Both the position numbers and the translations under genes were made by a program. From Neisseria subflava (GTDB taxonomy: Bacteria > Pseudomonadota > Gammaproteobacteria > Burkholderiales > Neisseriaceae), in contig NZ_CP073115.1 in NCBI RefSeq assembly GCF_024205705.1, forward strand, positions 558,001 through 622,000: DNA of 64,000 nucleotides. Reading direction: 5' to 3'. Shown in pieces: positions 7,833-16,150 of this stretch (position 1 is its first letter; each line of letters begins with the position of its first letter). The notes beneath the pieces were generated by a model. The model was not told the DNA's origin. It did not search any database and was given only the letters and a program-made list of their open reading frames with translations.

Positions 7833-9332
7833 CTACTGCAGATTTAGCGCGAGGAACAAAGTATTGCCTTCGCGTTGTACCAAAAGCGGTACGTTTTTGC
7901 CTGAGCTTTCCAATGCGCTACGGAAAGTGGATTCGTCATTGACGCTGATTTGACTGACGGCAATGATTTCGTCGCCGCGTTTGAGGCCGGCACGTTCGGC
8001 CGCACCGCTAACGCGCAGAACGATTAAGCGTTGTTTGCCGTCTGCGTTTTCAACCTGCAAAGTTAGGCCTGCATTTTCAACGGTAAATCCGTCATGGCCG
8101 CCTTCGTGTTGCGGGTGTTCGGCTTCTTTTGCAGAAGTTTCCGTTTGTTCAGCTGCGCTGCCAAGTTTGACTTTGACATCGGTTTGTTTGCCGCCGCGCC
8201 AAATGCTTAAAGTCACTTCTTTTCCCGGCATCATCGAGCCGACCATGACCGGCAAATCGCTGGAGGCGCGGACTTCTTCTCCGTTTACGCTGCGGACAAT
8301 ATCGCCGACTTGCAACCCGGCTTGTTGCGCTGCGCTGTTCGGCATGATTTTGGCAATCAGCGCGCCGCTTGCTTTGTCCAAACCGAAAGATTTGGCCAAA
8401 TCATAAGAAACTTCTTGAATAACCACGCCTAATTGACCGCGTTGGACTTTGCCGTTGGCTTTCAATTGATCGGCCACATTCATGGCAACATCAATCGGAA
8501 TAGCAAACGAAATGCCCATGAAACCGCCGCTGCGGCTGTAAATTTGCGAGTTAATGCCGACTACTTGGCCACGGAGGTTGAATAACGGGCCGCCTGAGTT
8601 GCCGGGGTTGATGGCAACGTCGGTTTGGATGAACGGCGTGTAGTTTTCATTCGGCAGGCTGCGGCCTTTGGCGGAGACGATGCCGGAGGTTACGCTGTTG
8701 TCAAAGCCGAAAGGCGCACCAATGGCGGCTACCCATTCGCCCGGTTTCAAATCTTTCGGATTGCCGATTTTGACAACCGGCAAGTCTTCTTGCGGCTCGA
8801 TTTTTAAGAGGGCAACATCGGATTGGGCATCTGAGCCGACCAGTTTGGCAGTGTATTCGCGTTTGTCGTTGAGCAGGACTTTGATATTGCCCATGCCGGC
8901 AACCACGTGGGTATTGGTCAGGATATAGCCGTCTTTGCTGATGATGAAGCCGGAACCGAAATTCAAATCGTCGCTTTCGGTATCTTCTTGCGGCATGTCG
9001 GGCATATTGGGAACAAGGCGTTTGAAGAACTCGTAAAACGGATCGTTGTCGGGAAATTGGCTCAGGTCCATGCTGTGGTCGTCATCCGGTGTCGCAGTGC
9101 GTTTTGCCGGAGTTGCTTGAATATTGACGACGGCCTGTCCTTCGTTTTGTACCAATTGGGCGAAATCGGGCAACAGCATGCCGACCTTACCGTCATCGGT
9201 ATTGGTTTCTATGCGTTGGACGAGTTCTTTGTTTTCGTCTTTGCCAAAAAAGGTGCTGACTTTGTCGCAACCTGAAAGAAGAGAAGCTGAGAGGACAGCG
9301 AGGGCCAGATATGTGTTTGTTTTAATATGCAC
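7833..9332 (-). CDS. htrA: HtrA/MucD-type serine protease, predicted lipoprotein
   Basis: 499 residues. The catalytic triad is visible: His142 in T-N-T-H-V-V, Asp172 in S-D-V-A-L, Ser246 in G-N-S-G-G-P. Two PDZ domains follow (about 275-365 and 400-495). The N-terminus is a lipoprotein signal ending L-L-S-G-C with Cys22, so the protein is probably lipid-anchored in the periplasm rather than soluble like E. coli DegP. The role is degradation or refolding of misfolded envelope proteins. It is transcribed alone, with its own terminator. The DegQ/DegP/MucD subfamily name is uncertain. Confidence 0.92.
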   Translation of the reverse strand: MHIKTNTYLALAVLSASLLSGCDKVSTFFGKDENKELVQRIETNTDDGKVGMLLPDFAQLVQNEGQAVVNIQATPAKRTATPDDDHSMDLSQFPDNDPFYEFFKRLVPNMPDMPQEDTESDDLNFGSGFIISKDGYILTNTHVVAGMGNIKVLLNDKREYTAKLVGSDAQSDVALLKIEPQEDLPVVKIGNPKDLKPGEWVAAIGAPFGFDNSVTSGIVSAKGRSLPNENYTPFIQTDVAINPGNSGGPLFNLRGQVVGINSQIYSRSGGFMGISFAIPIDVAMNVADQLKANGKVQRGQLGVVIQEVSYDLAKSFGLDKASGALIAKIMPNSAAQQAGLQVGDIVRSVNGEEVRASSDLPVMVGSMMPGKEVTLSIWRGGKQTDVKVKLGSAAEQTETSAKEAEHPQHEGGHDGFTVENAGLTLQVENADGKQRLIVLRVSGAAERAGLKRGDEIIAVSQISVNDESTFRSALESSGKNVPLLVQREGNTLFLALNLQ

Positions 9333-9505
9333 GAAAGTTCCTTTTGCCGGTGCCTATCGTATTGTCGGCATGCGTTTGAATCGGCAGGCAGTTTTATTGT
9401 TTGAATGCTGTTTAAATGTATAAGATAGGATTTTTACACTTTAACGGTTTTTTTTCAAGCATTTCATTTTAAATGAAAAAATGATAATTGGGATTTTATT
9501 GTTTT

Positions 9506-9567
9506 AAGGCCGTCTGAAAACTTTGGAATATGACCTGTCGGTCGGTTCGCTTTTTTCAGACGGCCTT
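9506..9567. terminator. Inverted uptake sequences downstream of hemA
   Basis: Arms at 9506-9520 and about 9552-9567 are separated by about 31 bases, a larger loop than most in this window. It follows the hemA stop on the minus strand. Confidence 0.65.
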
Positions 9568-9577
9568 TAAATTGTGG

Positions 9578-10831
9578 TCAGTCGTGTTGGTCCAAATGGT
9601 AGATCTGCGCCACGGCATCGATTAATTCGCTGTTGTCCGAGCCCGCTTTATTGAGCGTGCGTGTCGGAGAGTGGAGCAGTTTGTTGGTCAACTGAATGGA
9701 GAGGCGTTCGAGGACATCCTCGGCGGATACGCCTTTTGCCAGTTGCTTCATGGCATTTTCCAATACTTGGCGGCGTGCGCGTTCGCCTTCGTCGCGCAAG
9801 GCGCGGATAAGCGGAACGCTTTGGCGGTTTTTCTGTTGGCGGATAAATTCGCTAACCTTTTCTTCCACCATGCTTTCAGCCGCCGCCGCTGCCTTTTTGC
9901 GTGCGTCTTTACCACTTTGGACAATGTCCATCATGTCGTCCACGGTATAGAGATATGCATCTTCCAATTCGCTGACTTCGGCTTCAATGTCGCGCGGAAC
10001 GGCCAAATCCAGCAGGAAAACGGGCATGTTGTGGCGTTTTTTCAATGCGCGCTCGACCATGCCTTTGCCGACGAGGGGGAGTTGGCTGGCGGTGGAAGAA
10101 ACAACCACGTCGTAATCGTGCAGAATATCGGGCAATTCGTTCAGCAGGCAGGCTTCGGCGTTGACACCGAGTTTGTCGCACAATTCCTGCGCACGCTGGT
10201 GTGTGCGGTTGGCAACAGTAATGAGCTTGGGATTTTTGGCGGCAAAATAAGTAGCCACCAGCTCAATCATTTCGCCTGCGCCGATAAAGAGGACGTTAAG
10301 GTCGGAAATGGAAGGGAAGATTTGCTCTGCCATTTTGACCGATGCAGAAGCCATGGAGACGGAGTTTTCGCCGACAGCAGTGTCGGTACGCACTTCTTTG
10401 GCAACGGCAAAGGTTTTTTGAAACAGGGCGTTTAAGTGGGTGTTGATGCTTTCCTGTTCTTGCGCGACGCGGACGGCATCTTTGATTTGACCGAGAATTT
10501 GCGGTTCGCCCAAGACCATGGAGTCCAAACCGCAGGCAACGCGGAAGGCGTGGCGGACAGTTTCATTATTATCCAAGGTATAGAGGTAAGGGCGGATTTC
10601 TTCGGCAGGCAGGTCGTGATATTGTGCCAACCAGTCGATGATTTTTTCGGTTTCACCGACGCAGTAAAGCTCGGTGCGGTTGCAGGTAGAAAGAATGACT
10701 GCTTCTTCCGCCGCCTCACTGCGCGCGAGGTTGGATACGGCATCCGGCAGATTTGCAGCTGCAAATGCCAGTTTTTCGCGTATGCTCAAGGGCGCGGTTT
10801 GGTGATTGAGTCCGACGACGGTAAGTTGCAT
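9578..10831 (-). CDS. hemA: Glutamyl-tRNA reductase
   Basis: 417 residues. The enzyme reduces glutamyl-tRNA to glutamate-1-semialdehyde, the first step of tetrapyrrole synthesis by the C5 pathway. The catalytic cysteine lies in S-T-C-N-R-T-E at residue 50, as in other GluTRs. An NADPH-binding domain follows (L-F-I-G-A-G-E-M near 185) and a helical dimerization region ends the protein. It starts with the canonical M-Q-L-T-V-V-G-L-N-H. It lies downstream of rpoH on the same strand, but a hairpin separates them. Confidence 0.97.
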   Translation of the reverse strand: MQLTVVGLNHQTAPLSIREKLAFAAANLPDAVSNLARSEAAEEAVILSTCNRTELYCVGETEKIIDWLAQYHDLPAEEIRPYLYTLDNNETVRHAFRVACGLDSMVLGEPQILGQIKDAVRVAQEQESINTHLNALFQKTFAVAKEVRTDTAVGENSVSMASASVKMAEQIFPSISDLNVLFIGAGEMIELVATYFAAKNPKLITVANRTHQRAQELCDKLGVNAEACLLNELPDILHDYDVVVSSTASQLPLVGKGMVERALKKRHNMPVFLLDLAVPRDIEAEVSELEDAYLYTVDDMMDIVQSGKDARKKAAAAAESMVEEKVSEFIRQQKNRQSVPLIRALRDEGERARRQVLENAMKQLAKGVSAEDVLERLSIQLTNKLLHSPTRTLNKAGSDNSELIDAVAQIYHLDQHD

Positions 10832-10932
10832 GGTTATGGTATGACTGGGTAGTGTGTGTGGTGGGTATTATAGCTTAAGTGGGCTTTAAAATGAATGTGT
10901 TGGGGGAGAAGATACACTGAGGTTTGTCATCG

Positions 10933-10966
10933 AAAAGGCCGTCTGAAAAGATTCAGACGGCCTTTT
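10933..10966. terminator. Inverted uptake-sequence terminator after rpoH
   Basis: AAAAGGCCGTCTGAA pairs with TTCAGACGGCCTTTT around a 4-base loop. It lies 14 bases after the rpoH stop (minus strand). Confidence 0.85.
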
Positions 10967-10979
10967 TATCAAGAAAGGC

Positions 10980-11843
10980 TTAAACGGCTTCAGCTTCTTC
11001 TGCCAAGAAACCGCGCAGTTTTTGCATGGCTTTGGCTTCGATTTGGCGGATGCGTTCGGCAGATACGCCGTATTCTGCTGCCAATTCGTGCAGGGTCAAA
11101 CCGCCGTCGTCTTGTAACCAGCGGCTTTCAACGATGCGGCGGCTGCGGTCGTCCAATTGCGCCAAGGCATTTTGCAGACCTTCGGTTTGCAGGGCGTAGT
11201 GAGCCTGTTTGGACAACTGGCGGCTAGGCTCTGCATCGTGATCGGCCAACCAGTCAATAGGGGCGAAGTTGTCTTCGTCATCATTGTTTTCTGCCATGAT
11301 GCCGATATCGTGACCGGTCATGCGTTGTTCCATTTCCAAGACTTCGGACAATTTGACGCCCAAATCATCGGCGATTTCTTGCGCTTCTTTTGGAGACAAG
11401 GCATTCAGGTTTTTACGCATGCTGCGCAGATTGAAGAACAGTTTGCGTTGCGGTTTGGTTGTGGCAACGCGGACTAAACGCCAGTTACGCAAAATGAATT
11501 CGTGGATTTCTGCTTTAATCCAATGCACGGCAAACGAAAACAAGCGCGCGCCACGGCTTGGTTCGTAGCGTTTGACGGCTTTCATCAGGCCGATATTACC
11601 TTCTTGAATTAGGTCAGCTTGGTTGAGGCCGTAGCCGTCGTAGCCGCGTGCGATGGATACGACGACGCGAAGATGAGACAGAATAAGCTGTTTGGCGGCG
11701 TTGAGATCGCCTTTTTGTTGACGTTCGGCCAGTTGTGTTTCTTCTTCTGCGGTAAGCATTGGAATGCTGTTGACAGTATGAATGTATTGCTCGAGGCTAC
11801 CGTTGCCGCTGTGGATAACGGGTAATGCAAAAGCTTTATTCAT
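10980..11843 (-). CDS. rpoH: Heat-shock RNA polymerase sigma factor sigma-32
   Basis: 287 residues. It carries sigma70 regions 2 to 4: region 2 with D-L-I-Q-E-G-N-I-G-L and the W-I-K-A-E-I motif, and region 4 with the C-terminal helix-turn-helix near V-S-A-E-R-I-R-Q-I. The RpoH box Q-R-K-L-F-F-N-L-R that separates sigma-32 from other sigma factors is present near residue 132. A TAAGGAG ribosome site precedes the ATG. An uptake sequence lies in the leader at about 11864. The product drives heat-shock genes. Confidence 0.96.
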   Translation of the reverse strand: MNKAFALPVIHSGNGSLEQYIHTVNSIPMLTAEEETQLAERQQKGDLNAAKQLILSHLRVVVSIARGYDGYGLNQADLIQEGNIGLMKAVKRYEPSRGARLFSFAVHWIKAEIHEFILRNWRLVRVATTKPQRKLFFNLRSMRKNLNALSPKEAQEIADDLGVKLSEVLEMEQRMTGHDIGIMAENNDDEDNFAPIDWLADHDAEPSRQLSKQAHYALQTEGLQNALAQLDDRSRRIVESRWLQDDGGLTLHELAAEYGVSAERIRQIEAKAMQKLRGFLAEEAEAV

Positions 11844-12090
11844 AAAGGATGCTCTCCTTAATTAGGCCGTCTGAAAACGGCTTTTGTTTATTTGTGTGAC
11901 AAGCAGTATAACACTGCCTGTGGTTTATTTTGTTATGGGTTGGATTTTTTCTGTAAATTAACGATAGATTCAATAGTTTTTACTGTTTGAATCTCAAGGT
12001 TTGATTGTCTTAGAAAATTTGAGTGATTTACTAGGTTTTGGATAAGTATATTACAAACATTTCTGTATGTAAATAGTTTTGGTAATAAAA

Positions 12091-12113
12091 AAGACCTTGT
12101 ATAACAAGGTCTT
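12091..12113 (-). terminator. Terminator after lnt
   Basis: A perfect 10-bp stem AAGACCTTGT/ACAAGGTCTT with a 3-base loop, followed on the minus strand by a T-run. It lies 10 bases after the lnt stop and is not built from an uptake sequence. Confidence 0.9.
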
Positions 12114-12122
12114 AAAATTTTT

Positions 12123-13670
12123 TCATTCTGGTTTCTTCCGGCCAATTAGGATAAGGAATACGCCGATAACGGCCAAAATGCTGATAAGCCATGTTGAGCC
12201 GCCTGCTTTCATATAAGGCGTTTCACCGATGTAGCCTTTGACGTGGCCTTCGAGGACGGTTTCTGTATCCGGTTGGGCTTCGGCAACAATCGTACCTTTA
12301 GGGGAAATAATGGCGGTCGCACCGGTATTGGTGGCGCGAACCATGTAGCGACCCAGTTCCATTGCACGCGCTTGGGATTGTTGAAGCTGCTGATACATGG
12401 CATTCGATTTGCCGTACCACGCCATATTGCTGATGTTGGCGAGCAGGGTGGAGCGTTTCGCCGTTGCAATGAGTTCGTCGCCGAAACCGTCTTCATAGCA
12501 GATATTGAAGGCGACTTTTTGATCTTTCATCACCAAAGGCGCTTGGTTGTCGCCGCCTTTTTGAAAGTCGGCCAAAGGCATATCCATCATTTTATAGAGA
12601 CGCTCGGTAATGGCGGGCAAGGGTTTGTATTCACCAAATGGAACGAGATGGTTCTTGGCGTAGTAGGGGATGACATCGGAAGTGCTGTTGTGATAGTCGC
12701 TCAAATTGATGACTGCATTTTCGTAGCCGTTGCCGTCGGGCGTATATTGGCTGATGCCGATGGCCAACGCGCTGCCGTTGCTTTGAGCTTGTTCGGCGAA
12801 TTGTTCCAAGATGCCTTCGGGCAGGTCTTGGCGCATCAGCGGCAGGGCGGTCTCGGGCAGGATGACGATGTCGGCACTGGTTTTGCTGATTTGTTCGTAG
12901 TATTTCTGAATGGTTGGGATGATTTGCTCTTCCTTCCATTTCAGATTTTGCTCGATATTGCCTTGAATCAGGGCAACCGTGCTGGTGCTGCCGTCAGGGC
13001 GGGTGTACTCGGTTTGTTGGGAAATGTAGCCGACGGAGCAGAGCGCAACGATAAGGAATAAGGGCAGCAGGCGGTGTTTCAGACGGCCATGGTTGTCAAT
13101 CAGCAATACCAGCCATGCGCTGAGGAAAGCGGTTGCCAGCGTGACCATATGAATGCCGCCCAAAGGCGCGAAGCCTGCCAACGGGCTGTCTTTGATGATT
13201 TGGGAGTAGCCGATTGCACCCCAGCCGAATCCTGTCAGGAAACGTTCGCGGGCAAATTCTGCCAGCGTCCACAAAATCGGCAGCAGGAGGCCGGTTTTGG
13301 CCCAGCGCGACAGGTTGCATTTTCTCCACACCCAAAAACAGATGGCCGGATAAAGCGCGAGAAACGCCGGCAGCAGGAAGGTGAGAGGGATGGCGTATGA
13401 ATCCGGCAAGCCCGAAACATCATGCAAGGCAGTGTGTATCCAATAAAACTGCGCCGTATAACCGATTAATCCGAACAGATAGGCAGTCATGACGGCAAAG
13501 CGCGGACGCAATTCAATCAGGCGTATCAGCGCGCCAAACAACAGCGGCATCAGCCAGAAATGATAATAGGGGGCGAAAGTGAACGGTGTCGCGGCGGCAA
13601 TCAAGATGACCAGCGGCCAGTAAAGCAGCGGATGTTGCCAATATTGTTCGAGTTTACGGAAAATATTCAT
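12123..13670 (-). CDS. lnt: Apolipoprotein N-acyltransferase
   Basis: 515 residues. It adds the third acyl chain to lipoproteins in the inner membrane. Six or so N-terminal membrane helices precede a periplasmic nitrilase-like domain. The catalytic triad Glu273 (L-P-E-T-A-L-P), Lys339 (Y-A-K-N-H) and Cys391 (I-C-Y-E-D) is complete and a few residues offset from E. coli E267/K335/C387. An uptake sequence within the gene (about 13078) is read as G-R-L-K. This enzyme would mature the predicted HtrA and efflux lipoproteins of this window. Confidence 0.96.
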   Translation of the reverse strand: MNIFRKLEQYWQHPLLYWPLVILIAAATPFTFAPYYHFWLMPLLFGALIRLIELRPRFAVMTAYLFGLIGYTAQFYWIHTALHDVSGLPDSYAIPLTFLLPAFLALYPAICFWVWRKCNLSRWAKTGLLLPILWTLAEFARERFLTGFGWGAIGYSQIIKDSPLAGFAPLGGIHMVTLATAFLSAWLVLLIDNHGRLKHRLLPLFLIVALCSVGYISQQTEYTRPDGSTSTVALIQGNIEQNLKWKEEQIIPTIQKYYEQISKTSADIVILPETALPLMRQDLPEGILEQFAEQAQSNGSALAIGISQYTPDGNGYENAVINLSDYHNSTSDVIPYYAKNHLVPFGEYKPLPAITERLYKMMDMPLADFQKGGDNQAPLVMKDQKVAFNICYEDGFGDELIATAKRSTLLANISNMAWYGKSNAMYQQLQQSQARAMELGRYMVRATNTGATAIISPKGTIVAEAQPDTETVLEGHVKGYIGETPYMKAGGSTWLISILAVIGVFLILIGRKKPE

Positions 13671-13686
13671 GCTTTAAATGGTATTG

Positions 13687-13714
13687 AGGCCGTCTGAAAA
13701 GTTTTCAGACGGCA
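13687..13714. terminator. Inverted uptake-sequence terminator after the DUF808 gene
   Basis: GCCGTCTGAAAA pairs with TTTTCAGACGGC around a single base, so the tip must open to form a loop. Confidence 0.75.
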
Positions 13715-13725
13715 GGGAAACAAAA

Positions 13726-14592
13726 TCAGTCTTTTTGAAATAATTTCATTGCAGGCAGGACGATTGCGCAAGCTAAGGCACCGGCGGCTACTCCGACCAC
13801 CAAGTTGGCGATATGTTCCATCATGCCGCTGTCCCAATGTTGCGCGTGGAGGAAATCGTGCAAAAAGCCAAGGTTATGGGCGATCAGTCCGCCGCCAACC
13901 AAGAACATCGCCAGCGTGCCGACAATACTCAAGCCGCGCATAAACCAAGGCATAAATGAAATCAAACCGCGTCCGATACCTTGTACGGCGGCGCTTTTTT
14001 GGCGCATCAACATCATACCGAGGTCGTCAAGTTTGACGATAATGCCGACCAAACCATAGACCAATGCCGTCATGCCGACACCGATGGCGGCCATAACCAA
14101 AGAACGCGTCATCAGGTCATATTTTTCAACAACGCCCAGCGCAATAATGATGATTTCAGCTGAGAGGATGAAATCTGTACGGACCGCGCCTTTCACTTTT
14201 GTTTTTTCGTCTGTGACTTCAGGCTCGGCATCGTGTCCGTCTTCGTGTTCATTGCGGTGTAGAAATTTGTGCAACAGTTTTTCCACGCCTTCAAAACACA
14301 AATACACACCGCCTATCATCAGCAAGGGCGTAATCAGCGCTGGCAGGAAAGCGGAAAGCAACAGTGCAAGCGGCACCAGAATCAGCTTATTGACCAGAGA
14401 GCCTTTTGCCACCGCCCAAATAATCGGCAATTCGCGCTCGGCGGATACGCCGGTTACCTGATTGGCGTTGAGCGCCAAATCGTCACCGACCACGCCGGCG
14501 GTTTTTTTGGCGGCGACTTTGGTCATCATCGCTACGTCGTCCAAAACGGCGGTAATGTCGTCTAAAAGCGTAAAGAGAGAGGCGAAGGCCAT
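13726..14592 (-). CDS. DUF808 (YedI-like) inner membrane protein
   Basis: 288 residues. The conserved start M-A-F-A-S-L-F-T-L-L-D-D-I and several hydrophobic segments identify the DUF808/YedI family of polytopic membrane proteins. Their biochemical role is not known to me, so I assign none. The stretch E-H-E-D-G-H-D-A near residue 117 is a short charged loop. The gene stands between lnt and the export operon and is bounded by hairpins on both sides, so it is probably monocistronic. Confidence 0.85.
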   Translation of the reverse strand: MAFASLFTLLDDITAVLDDVAMMTKVAAKKTAGVVGDDLALNANQVTGVSAERELPIIWAVAKGSLVNKLILVPLALLLSAFLPALITPLLMIGGVYLCFEGVEKLLHKFLHRNEHEDGHDAEPEVTDEKTKVKGAVRTDFILSAEIIIIALGVVEKYDLMTRSLVMAAIGVGMTALVYGLVGIIVKLDDLGMMLMRQKSAAVQGIGRGLISFMPWFMRGLSIVGTLAMFLVGGGLIAHNLGFLHDFLHAQHWDSGMMEHIANLVVGVAAGALACAIVLPAMKLFQKD

Positions 14593-14656
14593 AATGTTGT
14601 CCGGATAAAATCAAATAAACGCGCGATTATATATGAAAATTCAGTTGCTTGAATGT

Positions 14657-14700
14657 TTTTCAGACAGCCTTTGACGGAAATTAACCAAAGGCCGTCCGAA
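14657..14700. terminator. Degenerate uptake-sequence hairpin after the efflux OMP gene
   Basis: The two arms read TTCAGACAGCCTTTG and CAAAGGCCGTCCGAA. Each uptake core carries one substitution, leaving two mismatches in the stem. It looks like a former DUS pair losing its uptake function. Confidence 0.6.
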
Positions 14701-14704
14701 AATG

Positions 14705-16087
14705 CTATTTCGGCGTATAACGTCCCGCCATGGCTTTATACACCATATTTTCGTATTTCAAGGCTTCATAGCGTTGGTTCAGCAGGTTTTGAGCTGAGCT
14801 GTATTCCGAATTCAAAGCCTCCAGCCAGTCTTTCAGTTCGTTTTTACCGTGTTGGTAGCGTACTTGATAGTAATGGCTGTTTTTCTTGTCCAACTGATAA
14901 CGTTGTTCCTGATTGGCAAGGCTGGCCTGCGCGTTTTTGTAGGCAAGGTAGTTGGTGTTGACCTCGTTGAGCGCGGTGGTCAGGGCTTTTTCAAAATTCA
15001 GCTTGGCACTGTCCATCTCCGCTTGTACGGTTTTGTCTTTCCATTTCATGGTCTGCCAATTAAGGAAAGGCAGATTGATGGTGGCCGATCCGCCTAACAT
15101 AGGGATATTGAACGTGCTTTTTGCTTTGTCGGACGACGTACTCAGACTTGCACCCAAAGTAATCGACGGATACCAACTGCGTTTTTGCGCGTTGACTGAT
15201 TGTTGTGACGCTTGCAGGCGGTATTCGGCGGCGCGCAGGTCGGGGCGGTTGGCCAAAACGGTAATCGGTACGTCCAAGTTCACGCCTTTGACCGGCAACA
15301 GGCGGAACTGTGCCGGATCGGCGGCCATATTTTCAGACGGCCTTAAATTCAACAAATTACGCAAAACCTGTTTTTGCGTATCCAAATTGTTTTGCAAAGA
15401 CAACAGGCTGTTTTCCGCACTCAGCAATGACTGTTTGGCTTGGGTCGGCTGACTGGAGTCGGCCCTGCCGTAGCGGAACTTGGCATTCGCGATGCGGTTG
15501 ATTTCCTGATATTGCTTCAGCGATTTTTTTGCTAACTCAATCGCTTCGTTCAGATAGGCGATATTGAAATACGCATCGGCAACATTATTAATCAAAGTTA
15601 GGCGTGTATTGGCCATGTCTTCATGCGTGGCTTGATATTCCCATACCTGAGCATCGGCGGTGGCACTGAGTTTGCGCCACAAATCCAATTCGTAGCTCAA
15701 ACCAAGCTGGCTGCTGAAGGTATTGCCATGGCTGCCGGTTTTCAGGTTTTTAGAAGCATTCGCGCCCAACAAGCCGCTGAACGAAGGCACCAAATCCGCA
15801 CCCAAAATATTGGCTTGATACAAAGCTTTGTTGACGCTGATGGCCGCCTGTTTCAAATCGACATTGTTCGCCAGCGCCTGCTCCATCAGCGCATTAAGCT
15901 GCTGGCTTTGGTAGATTTCCCACCAGTTGCCGTTGACATCGTAGCGTTCGGCAGTTTCAGCCGCGCTCATGACTTGGCCGGTCGCTTCCAGCGTCAGGTT
16001 CGGATTGGCTTTAGGTGCGGCGCACGCACTTAGGGCAAGGGCAACAGCCAATGATAAGGCAGCTTGGGAAAAAGGTTTCGTCTTCAT
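14705..16087 (-). CDS. Outer-membrane efflux lipoprotein (TolC/NodT family)
   Basis: 460 residues from ATG 16087. An upstream ATG at 16111 lies inside an uptake-sequence hairpin arm, so I prefer 16087, which gives a signal peptide ending A-L-S-A-C and a lipid-anchored cysteine near residue 22. The body is the repeated coiled-coil/beta-barrel pattern of RND-type outer-membrane factors (NodT lipoprotein class, MtrE-like). It is third in the order macA-macB-OMP and should provide the outer-membrane duct of the MacAB pump. An internal uptake sequence near 15333 is read as R-P-S-E. Confidence 0.88.
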   Translation of the reverse strand: MKTKPFSQAALSLAVALALSACAAPKANPNLTLEATGQVMSAAETAERYDVNGNWWEIYQSQQLNALMEQALANNVDLKQAAISVNKALYQANILGADLVPSFSGLLGANASKNLKTGSHGNTFSSQLGLSYELDLWRKLSATADAQVWEYQATHEDMANTRLTLINNVADAYFNIAYLNEAIELAKKSLKQYQEINRIANAKFRYGRADSSQPTQAKQSLLSAENSLLSLQNNLDTQKQVLRNLLNLRPSENMAADPAQFRLLPVKGVNLDVPITVLANRPDLRAAEYRLQASQQSVNAQKRSWYPSITLGASLSTSSDKAKSTFNIPMLGGSATINLPFLNWQTMKWKDKTVQAEMDSAKLNFEKALTTALNEVNTNYLAYKNAQASLANQEQRYQLDKKNSHYYQVRYQHGKNELKDWLEALNSEYSSAQNLLNQRYEALKYENMVYKAMAGRYTPK

Positions 16088-16110
16088 AAAAAAACTTTCG
16101 GGTAACAGCA

Positions 16111-16145
16111 TTTCAGACGGCCCTAAAATAATAGGCCGTCTGAAA
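16111..16145. terminator. Inverted uptake sequences between macB and the OMP gene
   Basis: TTTCAGACGGCC and GGCCGTCTGAAA with an 11-base loop. It lies between co-oriented genes of one functional system, so it may attenuate rather than end transcription. Confidence 0.7.
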
Positions 16146-16150
16146 CATAA

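Noticed and set aside
16088..16111. Upstream ATG of the efflux OMP gene
   Set aside because: It begins inside an uptake-sequence hairpin and disrupts the signal peptide.
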